Positions 21,701 to 33,009 are shown, numbered from the stretch's first letter. The stretch is DNA of 64,000 nt from Sepiola atlantica (GCA_963556195.1 OY744537.1:19645274-19709273), one strand, 5' to 3'. Translations and numbers: made by a program. Notes: a model not told the origin generated them from the sequence alone.

Positions 21701-22324
21701 GATTTTAAAAGATTAAAGTGATTACATATGCACAAACACAGAAAATAACAAAAATGTAATTTGCGTCTTTCCTCTTTGACACCATACAGATAGGATGAAA
21801 AGCATGCTCGCCGCAGTTTTGGGCCCAGACCAACGAAGATAAAGTTAATGAGGCTATAACAAGGTATTAGGTTTATTTCCTAACTAGTATACACCCTCTG
21901 TCAAAAATGACAGAAAAAAAAAATTATGCTTTGCCAGTGTTTGTACACGCTATTTATCTAGATATATTACTAAAATATTTATATAAAATCAGAATTACGT
22001 TAGTAATTTAATTTTTCATCTATAAATTATCATTTCTGATGACCTAAAAAAACATCCACCATTGATATATTTTTTTTTTTTACTTAGAGTCGAGAATTTC
22101 TTTTCGAATTTATTTTAGGCGGTGGGGTAAGTCTGAGATTGTTGTTTGATTATTTGCTTTCTCGCTTCCCCCCCCTGAAATGGTTTCGTCTGGGGGGGGG
22201 GTAGAAAAGAGCATATGTTTTACTCACTAACTTTTACATGACTGGATGGCAGTTCATATATTTATTTATATACAAATAGATATGCATTGGTCTTTATTAT
22301 AGAGTGGGGGATGCTGACAATCCT

Positions 22325-22690
22325 AATTCTGTCACTTTTCTACACAAATAGCCAGTATTCAACACTTGCTCACTTTATTTTCTATTTTAGTGTCCTCATT
22401 CAATTACCTCGTCTTTACAAGCTATTTTTACCCAAATATAAATTGCAGTTTATCTTCATAAAATCCTTTCAGTGTAAATCTGGCTTTTCTGATGTTCCAA
22501 GAAGTTCTTTGTGCTCTACTTTATCGAAAACCTTTTGTCTAATCAATGGAAAACGTGTATTGATCTTTCCGTATTATTTCTATTCTGACATCATTCCAAT
22601 CATGAAAGTTATATTTCTTGTTCTGGCTTTTTTAATAATTCCTTTACAATACTGTTCTTCTTTCCTGATTAAATCTGTTACAAGTTTTGT
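22325..22690 (-). pseudogene. RTE-like LINE reverse transcriptase fragment
   Basis: The minus strand reads RTRNITFMIGMMSE, a gap with stops, then KVFDKVEHKELLGTSEKPDL and KDFMKINCNLYLGKNSL. This is the RT block of RTE-type elements (RNAIFMLRM-SER ... KAFDKVEH-ELL ... DLHWKDL--I-NLYW). The 203-codon + strand frame over the same bases is hydrophobic AT-driven noise and is not a gene. There is no YADD box; the element is cut on both sides. Confidence 0.75.
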
Positions 22691-22824
22691 TCATAAGTAT
22701 TTTAATTTAAAAAATAACCAAGAGAATCAGATTCATTTCAGTAAAATTGTCTCGTGGGATCTTCTTTCAGCTGACAATCATGTCTCTGGACCCAAATCCC
22801 AAACTAGAATATTTATATTAACAA

Positions 22825-22859
<35 letters not shown>

Positions 22860-23027
22860 AAGCATATGGTTTGCTTAAATGTAATTGTATTTGCGTAGAC
22901 CATTCTAAATGTTTATATAATATATATTTATAAAGCTCTACTTTGTATTGAGCACTATACAAAAAGGATTTTACCTAAATACTAGGTAGGAATAATTTTT
23001 TCCTTCAGCAATGTGATGCCCCCATAT

Positions 23028-23173
23028 GGAGAGCGACATATATTTATTAAAATATAATTATCTATGGACACGTGTTTCGTCGTCTTACAACTCATCAGCA
23101 TGGCTGAATCTAACGAGATTCGAAATCAGGACCCCATAGACTAAAGCGCGATGTTCTACCACTGTACCTTATG
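23028..23173 (-). mobile_element. Hammerhead-bearing tRNA SINE, copy 3
   Basis: The minus strand from 23173 has GGTACAGTGGTAGAACATCG (A box region), TGATTTCGAATCTCG (B box), then the hammerhead 23105-23061, then an AT tail ending ATATGTCGCTC as in copy 2. Head sequence differs from copies 1 and 2, so it is a separate subfamily with the same plan. Confidence 0.85.
23061..23105 (-). ncRNA. Hammerhead ribozyme, copy 3
   Basis: On the minus strand: CATG then CTGATGA, stem II GTTG-TAAGA-CGAC, GAAA, stem III ACA-CG-TGT, cleavage base C, then CATAG. Both cores are exact. Stems II and III differ from copies 1 and 2 in nearly every base but still pair. Stem I has three inner pairs, then an A-C mismatch. 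Predicted cut is between 23067 and 23066 on the minus strand. Confidence 0.85.
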
Positions 23174-23174
23174 T

Positions 23175-23960
23175 CTAGAATCTTTATTCCAATTTTGATC
23201 AAAATCCATCGCATGATTTTGATTCTAGAAAATGTCTAAAATTTAAGGCTTAAGTTTAACGGGGTCTTAAGAAGAAATTGAAATTAAGGGAATCTTGCTT
23301 AATTGCTGTCAAATAACTATGGATCAAATTTAATGCAAATCTGAAATTTTCAAATGGAAGATTGTGCCCATATTATGTCCCCTAAAACTCTTTAAAATGC
23401 TTCAAAGAAACAAATTCTTGGCCTTTTGGCTAAGATCAAAGTGTAGTATCTGTTCCGATGGATACTGCACCCCATAGATTGGTATTGTTTTGGCCTTCAG
23501 GGCTTGATTTACGCCTGTCTATGGGTCTGTCCTGTGCAGTTTAAGGAGGAGTAAGTTTATTGCTTACTGCCTGAGGCGCCCCTACCGGGGAATGCCAACG
23601 GGGCTGCCCAGGCAATTTTTAAACCCCACTTTCCCGACCCGACCTTGGGTCACATCTTACTTGTGGGAGTAAGATAAAAACTGGCCTTGTGCCTAACTCC
23701 TGGAGAGGAGTAAATCAATACTACCTATTGTTAAAATTTCACAAAAATCGGAAGTATCTAAATTTTTATGAAGGACTTCCACCTCCTCTTACCCAATTAG
23801 CAAAAAGTTAAATTAAACTAAATATATTCCACTTTATCGACCCTTATGCCTAGTAGCTGTATTCCAAAATTCATAAGGATGGCTTAATTAGTTTAGGAGT
23901 GAATCCTATACCCTATACATAGAAATATATGAACATATATATTTAACTAACTTTATATAA
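23175..23960 (+). repeat. Dispersed repeat (paralogue of 28965-29415) split by the U2 SINE
   Basis: ATGATTTTGATTCTAGAAAATGT, CTTAAGAAGAAATTGAA and TTGTGCCCATATTATG (split words) recur in order at 28.97-29.1 kb, and TCACAAAAATCGGAAGTATCT to AGTTTAGGAGTGAATC recur at 29.2-29.35 kb. The paralogue lacks the 23411-23717 insert. Confidence 0.85.
23411..23717 (+). mobile_element. U2 snRNA-headed SINE-like element
   Basis: It starts CTTGGCCTTTTGGCTAAGAT CAAAGTGTAGTATCTGTTC (split), matching the first about 43 bases of U2 snRNA with one extra A and a few changes. It then continues into about 260 bases of non-U2, GC-rich body (GCGCCCCTACCGGGGAATGC ...), part of which recurs at 20.3 kb on the other strand. 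Comparison with the uninterrupted paralogue at 29.1 kb places the insertion between CAAAGAAAC and AATACTACC. AAATTC/AAATC may be the target duplication. There is no Sm site or 3' U2 domain, so it is not a U2 gene. Confidence 0.75.
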
Positions 23961-24099
23961 ATAGATATAGTAATTAAACATCTTTGTGAAAAATATTTTT
24001 TATATAAAAGTTATATCCGTAAGCTTATATGAGTGACAATCTTTTCAAATTAAAAAATATGTAATAAGATCAGAAATAAACAGTCAACTTTTTCTTTTA

Positions 24100-24730
24100 C
24101 AAAACGAGTCACCGCTTATCAAGGCCCAAAGTCCACTCGAGGATAAGGGTTAATTGAGTTTGTCAGGTGGACGGTGAAACATTGAGGTGATTAGTAACTG
24201 GTCAGAATTGATTATTTAAAAGAATGGTCAACAAGAATTTGTTTACATTGGACTTGAAAACAGAAATGTTGTAGCTAACTGGGAAGCAGCCCCGTGGTGT
24301 TGTGTTCCATTGACGGGTAGTACTATGAAAGAAACTTTGCTCATGGAAGTTCTGTTTAGTTTTAGATACACAGAGAGAGAAAGGGAAATTATTGACAGTG
24401 GTTGTAGCTAGACGAGTTTTTGTTGTGAATGTTTTACAGATTGAAGCTCAGTCGAGTAACTGTCATGAAAATAACGATAGAGTAGAGAAAGACTAGCAAC
24501 GTCTTTTCTGTGAAAAATGGGCTTCAGGGAGGAGAAGAGGACATCAGCCACTAGATTTCAGAAAAGGGTGCACTGAGTGGCACCTCCACAGATATGGCAA
24601 TAGTTTGCCATCTTAGGATGCATTTGGCTCTTATATAAGTAGAGGATTGTGTCAGAAGTGAGATCCTTTCTGGAGCAGTAGAATGATCTACATTGTGAAA
24701 GTAACTGTAGACAAACAAGATAGTATTCTA
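24100..24730 (-). pseudogene. LINE 3' end, copy B
   Basis: This is the longest of the family together with copy H. The + strand landmark is CGAGTCACCGCTTATCAAGG at 24105. On the minus strand there are SFTVLPVNGTQHHGAASQ-like pieces with stops, and the CHIWG-like block near 24600. Several frame breaks make it dead. Confidence 0.75.
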
Positions 24731-24779
24731 GGTCCTTATTCTAAATCTGCATATTGCTAATGCTATTTTAATATCATAT

Positions 24780-24781
<2 letters not shown>

Positions 24782-24836
<55 letters not shown>
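24782..24836. repeat. (TA)n microsatellite
   Basis: A pure TA run of about 27 units next to the foldback element that follows. Confidence 0.97.
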
Positions 24837-24841
<5 letters not shown>

Positions 24842-24852
24842 TTATTTTATTT

Positions 24853-25050
24853 TTGAAAAACCATACCAATGGTGGTGTAAAATAAATAAAATTTATTTTA
24901 ATCCTAGCTTTCGAGAATATACTTCTCATTTTCAAAGAGTGTTTTTCTTTTCTTCTTTTTTTTCATCGTCCGATGGAAATGGAGTTTTTGGTCAGAAGAT
25001 TAAAATAAATTTTATTTATTTTACACCACCATTGTTATGGTTTTTCAAAA
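24853..25050. repeat. Foldback element, about 51-bp arms
   Basis: Left arm 24853-24903 (TTGAAAAACCATACCAATGG start) and right arm 24998-25050 (CCATTGTTATGGTTTTTCAA end) are inverted copies with two or three differences. The 94-base spacer has CTAGCTTTCGAGAATATACT and T-rich sequence. Confidence 0.9.
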
Positions 25051-25106
25051 AAATATAATACTATTACGAAACAATGGTTTAAAAAATATGTCTAAATACT
25101 CTTTCT

Positions 25107-25145
<39 letters not shown>

Positions 25146-25244
25146 TATAAATTAAATTTAAAATAATTTATCTCGAATTAGCATATTACTGGAGGGATAG
25201 AAATTGTTTATATTTTGTTCAGTAAGTTTTCTAATTTGTATTAT

Positions 25245-25730
25245 TTGGATTACTGTTCTCAAGCCGATGTAACCTCCGACCTTCTTCGGCGGCATCTTGT
25301 CGAACTCTGAAATCTGTACAGAATTTCAAACAAAACTCTTTTAATCTACAGAGTAGATTGTTCTCATTCCATCAGCCATGACGGGGTAGAAGTCTTAAGT
25401 AATTCTTAATTATATTCTTAGTATCACCCACGTGGCACAACGGATAAAGTGCTAAGTTATAATCAGTTTTAAGTGACAGTCTTCTGGAGGTTGAAGGTTC
25501 AATCCTCAGTATAGGCGATACTAAGAATATAATTAAGACTTGATCAAAGCTGATGGACGAGAACAATCTACCCCCATGGATTAAATAAAGAGTTCCATTC
25601 AAAATTCTGTACAGATTCACAAGTTTGACAAAATGCACTTGAAGAAGATTGGAGGTTACTTCAGCTGAAACGTTGTGAGAATAACATTAAAAATGAGAAC
25701 AGTAGTCCGTATAATCTAAATTAATAATCC
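25245..25730. repeat. Large foldback with tRNA-like insert, CTGAAGAAGG family copy 2
   Basis: Left arm 25245-25422 and right arm 25517-25730 are inverted copies with indels (for example GATGTAACCTCCGACCTTCT / AGATTGGAGGTTACTTC and TTAATTATATTCTTAGTATC / GATACTAAGAATATAATTAA). The centre 25423-25516 is tRNA-like, with GTGGCACAACGG near 25432 and B box GGTTCAATCC near 25494. Confidence 0.85.
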
Positions 25731-25889
25731 TTATGTCACAAATTCCGAAACATAAGTTTTTATTTTATTTATCGCTGGTATTATTTTTATATGATACCTG
25801 GGCAAAATGGGGTAGACCTAACAAATAATGAAAAGAAATTGAGATATAGATTGATTTTATTTGACTTCTGGATGTTATATATGATATAT

Positions 25890-26705
25890 CTAGGAAGGCA
25901 GAGGTATCGATATAAATGTAGAATAACATGCTCATCTAGAATTTTCCGATGATATCATTGTCGCAAACCACACACCTCAAGAACTAGAAGAGATTCTTAA
26001 CGACATTCACAATGCTAGCCATATAGTAGGCCTTAAAATGTGCACTGAAAAAACCATGGTCATGTTTAAAAAGAATATACCACAAAAGCCCCAGTCATAG
26101 TGAACGGTAGGAAGGTTGAGGAACTTGACAACTACATCTACCTAGAGAAGATGGTGAGAAGTGATGCTGATATCATGCTTGAAATCAAACAGTGAATTGT
26201 GCTTAGATGAACAGCCTTTTCCAAAGTAGACACCATCATGAAGAGGAGAAAGTCCACTATTAACATTAAATTGAAAGTGTTCAATGAATACATCATGCCT
26301 GTTATGACATATGGTAATGAAACATGGGCACTTAATAATAGCAATAGAAAAGCTAATAGTAACACATTGCAAAATAGAATGCATTATGCTCGGCATCAGT
26401 CTACGTGAAAGAAAAAGAAACACCTGGATCAGACAGCAAACTGGAGTAACCAACATCATCACCATCATACAAACCGCCAAACATTGATGGACAGGTCACA
26501 TTTAGAGATCTACAGACAACAGGTGGACATCTAGAGCGACAGAATGAACCCCGAGACAATGGAAAAGACCAAAAGGAAGGCTAAAAACCCGTTGGAGAGA
26601 CGACCTTGACAGCCAACTGGGTCCTACATGGTCACACCTAGTTAGGGACAAAACAAGGAGGAAGGAAAACAGGGAGGGGTTCAACCTACAGTACAAGAGT
26701 GATCA
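25890..26705 (+). pseudogene. RTE-like LINE, RT YADD box to C-terminus
   Basis: The + strand reads FSDDIIVANHTPQELEEILN (F-DD catalytic box), then GLKMCTEKTMVMFK, then VNGRKVEELDNYIYLEKMVR, then KLKVFNEYIMPVMTYGNETW, in order, as in RTE-type elements. Stops follow IKQ and LR, and a frameshift follows MHYARHQS. The last part is NPETMEKTKRKAKNPLERRP. The element is dead and lacks the N-terminal endonuclease. It shares class with the minus fragment at 22.3-22.7 kb. Confidence 0.88.
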
Positions 26706-28960
26706 AAATCCCTGATGATGATATTTGGGGTGTTTTTTGCATCCCTTTGTAGCAAAAATTTGAATAAAATGTTTTTTGTTCTTATCGGTTTGACAACAAA
26801 GCAGACATATTTGGTTTGCTTTTCGTCTTATCCAACTGTTTGTACTAATCTGGCAAAATTCTTTTATTTTCTTTATTTCATGTTTTTTTCATCAATAAAC
26901 TGATTCCCTACTGACTGTAAAAGTCTAATTTATGTTCAATCTACAAGTTCTATTTTTATGTTATCAACATTAATTTATCTATTGATTTTCCTGGAATTAA
27001 GCCCAATTAATGATTGGATCATACCAAATCCCAAATACAACACTTTCAATTTGACCTAATTTATAAGACATTTCTAGGGCATAGTTAGAAGAGTCATTTA
27101 CTGAGTCATATTGCCTGAAATATTGAATCATTCAACGAATCTAGGTTGTTTTCTGGCATTGAAGAGTTGACATTCTCTTTGGGTGCAAATAATGAATAAG
27201 TTACATCCAAAATAAAATTATAAGATTTTTGTTCTTTGCTTAATTGTGAAATTTTTATGCTAATTTCCCTATGTTCATTTAAGTTCTGAGAAAAAAAAAG
27301 AAATGAAAAATCTGATGTTATTACATTTTAAAATCCTTGGGTAACATTGGGGCCATCCTATGTATCACAACTCATACTGTTGTACATCTACAGACTTGTT
27401 TATATTTGCTGACACGATCTGGAGAAAAAGAAAGCAAGTCATTTACTCATATCAGAAATCATATTTGCAAAATTGTATTTCTATGTCCGTTTCATAATAC
27501 CTCCTCCTCTCTCTCTTTATCTTTCTTTCTCCGTCTCTCCTTCTTTCTCTTTTCTTTTCTCCATCTTTTTTTCTCCTCTCCATCTTTCTCTTTCCTTATC
27601 GCCATCTTTCTCTTTCCTTATCGTCTTCTTTCTCTTTTCTTCACTCCATCTTTCCCTTTCCTTCTCTCTATCTTTCTCTCTCTCTCTCTCTCTCTCATGC
27701 CAAATCTCACTTCATAATTCCAAAACAAATCTACCAAGCGATTAAAATCAAATTAATAATTAATTTCCACACTGTACAAAGAAAACATATTTGAATACTT
27801 TCTTAATTTAATTTAGATGGAATCTATCAAGTGTTACTCGTAAGTCAATTATTCATTATTAGCAAGTTTATTAAGTAGAAATGGCAAATAGCCACTAATT
27901 TTCTATTAACAAATAATTTTCACACCAGATTCATTCATTTTCTTTTGGTACGAGTTCAAATTGACTCAAGATGGTTTGACTCTCCACCATCTAAAATTGG
28001 TTTTACTAATTTTATTTTATTATTTATCTTTGAACAAACTTAAGGGATTACTTATATCGGATAGGTACCAAATTTTCAGATTATCCAAGAAGTAATTTAT
28101 TGCATATCTACCAAGATCAGTATTAAGTGTAGTATCTGTTTGTATACTACACTTCATTTGTTTTATTCTCAGTCAATAAAAGAGAAATTCTAGACTGAGA
28201 CCGTTTTTATTTTTGGTCACAATCTATAGTGCCCTCTTTTTGGGAGCTGGATTTTCCCCACATTAAAAACCGTTCTAACTTTTTCCTTGTGGGGAGGCAA
28301 GTAAATAGGAATCACTCAGATTAAAACTGGTCGTTACAATCCGAGATTAAATCTGCAAGCTAAACTATTACTTTATTCTTTCATTCTACATTCTCTTCAG
28401 ATATTTCTGTATTTAAAACTTTGTGACATTTTCATTTCTTGTATTTCAAAGGTTGGTTCTAATAGTTTCATTGCTAAAGTAGAAATTACTTTAGCAAAAC
28501 GCCCCTTAAACTAATAGTGTCGCTTTTCCTCGAAATATGAAACACTCAAAGTTTTTTTGTTTTTTGGTAAAAAAATTAAGTTTTTAAATTAAAAAAAATA
28601 AAGAAAAGAACCCCCAAATAAATGTAAGTTATCTGCCCCTGGTGGATGGCTATGTAGTGTAAGAAATCCAAGATGAAACCAGTAAGCTAAACTATTACTT
28701 TAAATTTTTTACTGATAAAATACTTAATAATTTCACATTTATTTCCTGATGATTTGAAAATTAGTGCCTAATTGATAGTAATCCACTGTAATTTAAAAAA
28801 AAAAAGATTTTGAGGGAGGATAGAGAAGAAATTTTTATAATTACAGTTAAACTAGAAGAATATCCGTCCCAGGACGAGTAAAATTAATTCCTCGAGCAGA
28901 GCAGTTTTGCACCACTTTTATGTCCCTTTTATAAAGATTAAAATCAAGATATAATAAACC
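26706..28960. other. Intron, mostly unassigned; CT-rich tract at 27503-27700
   Basis: There is a pyrimidine-rich degenerate (TCTTTC)n tract at 27503-27700. A U2-like 16-mer in a perfect hairpin lies at 28125-28154 (see findings). The rest is AT-rich without exons. Confidence 0.5.
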
Positions 28961-28964
28961 TTTT

Positions 28965-29415
28965 GTCTACAATTCTTATTCCAATTGTAATTAAAATCCA
29001 GTACATGATTTTGATTCTAGAAAATGTAAGGCTCTAGCCTAAGGGATCTTAAGAAGAAATTGAATCTGAAATATTTAAATTTTCAAATGGGGGTTGTGCC
29101 CATATCATGCCTCCTAAAAACTCTTTAAAATACTCCAAAGAAACTGAAATCTGGGTTATATTTATTAATTGATGTCTAATACTTATTGTTAAAAAATCAC
29201 AAAAATTGGAGGTATCTGAATTTTCACGAAGGAATTCCACCGTTTTCTACCCCCTTTGCATGAAAATAAATGTAGCCCACATTATAACTCCTCATTCCTA
29301 GCATCTGTGTTCCAAAATTCATAACGATCGGTTATTTAGTTTAGGAGTGAATCTTGTGCATGCAAATATATAAACAGATACACATACCATAACTTTATAT
29401 AAATGGAGATGAGAT
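28965..29415 (+). repeat. Dispersed repeat, uninterrupted paralogue of 23.2-23.96 kb
   Basis: It aligns in order with 23190-23960 but lacks the U2-headed insert. No open frame. Confidence 0.85.
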
Positions 29416-30874
29416 ACAAAGGTTTCTATGTACTCTTTCTGGTCAGAAGCAATTGGTGATAGTCGGAAAAACATAGTTGTTCTATGACAACGCATTTCGT
29501 GTATGTGATAAAAATTAGTCTCGAGTGTACTGAAACTAAAATAGTCATTGTTTTGGTTCAAAATCCATTGATAAAAAAAAACCCATGGCTGTTTCTACCA
29601 GAGAATATTTAAGGATTTTTTTCATTCTGCCTACACTGACAAAATAAATATGGAAAATGAAACGAAAGGTAAACGAAAGTCTAAAAAGAACGAATTAACT
29701 AACCCAGAACGAACAGCAATCTTGCGAACACTAATGGGGAGATACATCAGTTAGAACGTGGTGTTCTTATGCTTTTGCTATCTAATTTACATACGTGTTT
29801 ACAGTGTGTATGATGTAAATTAGCTGGAAAGACAGCCACAACTAAAGATATAAGAAATATTAGAGAATGATTGAATCAACATGGTGAGAGAAATAGAGAG
29901 AGAATTATAAACTAGAACAAGTAAAAACAGAATTCTTTTTAAAGCATAACTCGATTCCAGAACTAAGATATTTTAGCATGTATTTTATGTTATTAAAGTA
30001 TATAGGAAAAATTATTAGAGAAACAAACGTTGATTAACTATAATAATAATAAATATACTAGCTGCCCCATCTCGGAATAACTCAAGATTCTGTTGATTTT
30101 ATTGTTTTAATTCTTTTACCAAATTAATTATGCGTTTTTTTCGTATTAGGAACTCAATTTTAATTGGGTGTGGTCACCTTTCAGCTGTTGTCGTAACTCT
30201 TTACCAGATGTTACTTGAGCCGATATCGGCAGCAAACAGTTTTAAATAATTAACATGGCGTAAATGGGATTTAGACCCCCAAAACTATAAATTAATGCAA
30301 AATACAATCAAATATTTGTGATAAACCAATAAATAAACACAAGAGTTTCACTTACAGTAGTTATAAGCATTGTTAAGTTTTTAAATTTTAAACATTTTTA
30401 AAGATATTTAAAAAGGTAGTATTTGTGTTTGTTGAATTCACACTGGAAGAAGTATATTAAGAGCTTTTGCATTGTTTAAATAGGGTTTAAAAGTTAAATT
30501 TAATTATTACATTTTTATAAATAAATCTTCTGATTGGATGCTGATAATAAAAAATGCTTAATATGATAAGAAAAAAGATAAATTCCTTCATTTTTCAGGA
30601 TAATAAATCTAAACTATTTAAATCGAAATTATTTTAGTAAATAAAAAATATCACTTCTGTAAATGATCTTTTACAATGCAACTTTTTAATGTAATTTTTT
30701 CTTTTACTGAAGCTTCGTTTAACTAAAAATGTTACAAAATAAATAAAGTAAAAAAACTTATCTCTCGTACATCTTGTGTCGGCCATGTTGAAAATATCAA
30801 AATGTTAAACATTAACCAATGAAAACGATTGAAATATAATTTACAACTGGTGAATATGAATAAACTTTATCGTA
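29416..30874. other. Intron, nothing recognised
   Basis: AT-rich. At 29781-29823 there is a small palindrome (TAATTTACATACGTG...) related to 54276-54334. At 30056 a dispersed repeat edge (CTAGCTGCCCCATCTCGG) is visible. Confidence 0.45.
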
Positions 30875-31090
30875 TTACATTCTCATCTTGGTTGTTATTT
30901 TTACAACGTAATTACAAACGTAATTTTACAATGTAATCTCTGATCTTCTTCAGGTGCATTATAGAAATTTTGTCCAGGTTCCTGAATTTGACAAAGATTT
31001 CCAAGTTCGATTAGAATATTCTCAAGTTCAAAAACATGCACATGAAGAAGGTCAGAGGTTATTAGTCACAATAATATAAATTGATGTTGT
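30875..31090. repeat. CTGAAGAAGG family copy 3
   Basis: CTCATCTTGGTTGTTATTTT, GATCTTCTTCAGGTGCAT and the inverted ATGCACATGAAGAAGGTCAG at 31035 mark another foldback of the family, with smaller arms. Confidence 0.7.
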
Positions 31091-31339
31091 TTATTATTTA
31101 TTTTCATTTATTTTGTTGTACACTACTTTCCATTTGTTTACAATGTGATAGAGAAATATATGACTAATTTTTCTTGTCTTCATACATCTATAGTAATTTT
31201 GTTTTCCTGAGAGATAATACCAGTCATTCTTGCTCATTAGATAAAGTTTAAAAATATGATTGTATATTTAATTCATAAATTAAAAGTAACGGACAAATAT
31301 TTCTTTATTTTATATTAAAATATTTTCTTTCTTTCACAG

Positions 31340-31520
31340 CTCAGTAAGAAATCCATTCTTGCACTGTCTAATGAAAGTGATGGAACCGCTTCAACCTCTG
31401 AGAGCCAGACAGGTTCACAGACACCAGCTTCATCATCAAGAACAAGGCTTTGGTCTTTGGCAGCTCTTCAGTCAGAAATTGTTAATATTCTTAATAGTCA
31501 TAAGCAGCAAAGAACTCCAG
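31340..31520 (+). CDS. Internal exon: Ser/Thr-rich linker and short helix
   Basis: The acceptor (TTTCTTTCTTTCACAG) and donor (CCAG|GTAAAC) are both strong. The exon has 60 codons in phase 0 plus one extra base, so it leaves in phase 1. The peptide starts LSKKSILALSNESDG, continues with a low-complexity Ser/Thr/Gln stretch (about residues 13-34), then a predicted helix with LWSLAALQSEIVNILNSHKQ at about residues 37-56. This fits a disordered linker between a PH domain and a coiled coil. A second frame is also open but gives no recognisable protein, and the phase fits only the frame described. It joins in frame to the PH exon at 5592-5718 and to 57481-57525. I infer it is the same gene; the function of this segment is unknown. 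Confidence 0.72.
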
Positions 31521-31604
31521 GTAAACCATTCTAGTTCTCATTGTGTTCATTCTCTTGTCTGTCTTAAATGTTATTTTGTTTAAAAAAATTCTCCATTTAT
31601 GAAA

Positions 31605-32370
31605 TACTAGCACGGTGCCCGAGGGTTGGGGGCAGAGAATAGTGTCTAAAACACAACAACAGTAACAGTTGATTTCTTACTGGCAGCATTGTGAGTTAAG
31701 TATAACTGACATTTTACTGTCATAAACACAAATTACTTTAAAATATAAAACCATGCGTGGAAAAAAATCTAAAATAAAAATCTTGCTAGTTGTTTGAATT
31801 TATTTTCAACAGTAACAATCGATTTGTTGTTATCAGCACAAGTTAAGTATTAAGTAAAGAAATGAAACAAATATGTTTGAAGAAATAAATTCTTGTGCGA
31901 GTTAAGTATTACTTAAAAAATGAATGCGTTCGAAGTCTATACATGGAAAAAAAACTGCAGCTGTAAAACGGTAAATGGATTTAGTGAATACTGACCAATT
32001 TCATTTTTTATTTTGAATCTTAAAAATACCAATAAAATAATTATTTAAATGCTTAACCCTTTTTTAAAATACTTGGTTCACTGATATATTCATTATTTAA
32101 TTTTATTTTTGTTTTATGAAATGAAGAAAATCCGTGTTTAAAAAATGAATTTCGTTTCTTAACGCTCTAATATATTTAATTTATTTTATGGACCTAACTG
32201 ATAATTTCCTCTAGTGACCTCAGATGGAATCGAAGGAAAATTTCAATGGTGCATTTAGATTCCTCGAAAAATTTAACTCTTATTGAAAAATATTTGAATG
32301 TTCTGTTAACATATCGATTTCTATAACACACAAACAAACGTTGGCTTTTATATACATAGAAAATTAAATG
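31605..32370 (+). repeat. Dispersed repeat just behind exon donor
   Basis: It starts CTAGCACGGTGCCCGAGGG and ends near CTTTTATATACATAG. Inside are three diverged words around GTTAAGTATTA (31700, 31845, 31905). The edge motif resembles 61061 (CTAGACCACCCGTGACCC). The class is unknown. Confidence 0.45.
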
Positions 32371-32639
32371 GCCTTCTGCCAGACAGAATATCTGACAGTT
32401 TAGAGGAAGTTGTGCATTGAAGAAAAAACGGCTGATTCTAATGATGAGTAATATAGCCGGAGAAATAGCCTAACAAATTCTGATGACTAAATTCTTTTTT
32501 AATAAAAATAACAGGTGAATGAACTTGCCAGAGAACAAACAATGATGGACGAAGCCAGTTTGCCAGGAAGATTCTGACACTTCTTCCTTTTTATGCAACC
32601 TTAAACTGAAGACATCTGACTACGATATTAGTAAATAGT

Positions 32640-32885
32640 TATAGTTTCTTTTCAACGACTTCCGATCTGTGGAGCACATTACCATGGGACTGCTTTTCTG
32701 TAGTCTACAACAAATACTTGTCGAGCCGTCTTAAGTACTAATCAAGTTTTGTCCATTCTGTCCATCTATTTCAATCATGTCATGGTATTCGTTTTCATCA
32801 TCCACTTGACAACCTCATTAACCCTTATCTTCAAGTTGCTTTTGGCCTTGGTAAGTGGTGACTCATTGGTAAAAAAAGAAAGCAA
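32640..32885 (+). pseudogene. LINE 3' end, copy C
   Basis: This is the same family as copies A, B, D, F and H but in + orientation: it ends ACCCTTATCTTCAAG...GGTAAGTGGTGACTCATTGG. The + strand keeps STLPWDCFSVVYNKYLSSRL in part, matching the WNTLP-xCFP block. Confidence 0.7.
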
Positions 32886-33009
32886 AAAAATGTAGTGAAC
32901 AACTTTGTAAAAGTGCAGAATCAGATAATAAAACTATTATTTATATATATTTTTAAAGCTGCATATGGCTCCAGTGCTTGACATGGAAAATCCTTTTCTT
33001 TTTTTATAC

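Noticed and set aside
22287..22898. 203-codon plus-strand frame with hydrophobic stretches
   Set aside because: The opposite strand reads as an RTE-like reverse transcriptase remnant; the frame is its AT-rich shadow and ends in (TA)n.
23411..23455. Functional U2 snRNA gene
   Set aside because: Only the 5' 43 bases match; no Sm site, no 3' domain, and it runs into a repeat body.
28745..28765. CTGATGATTTGAAAA as hammerhead
   Set aside because: Too short between cores for any stem II.
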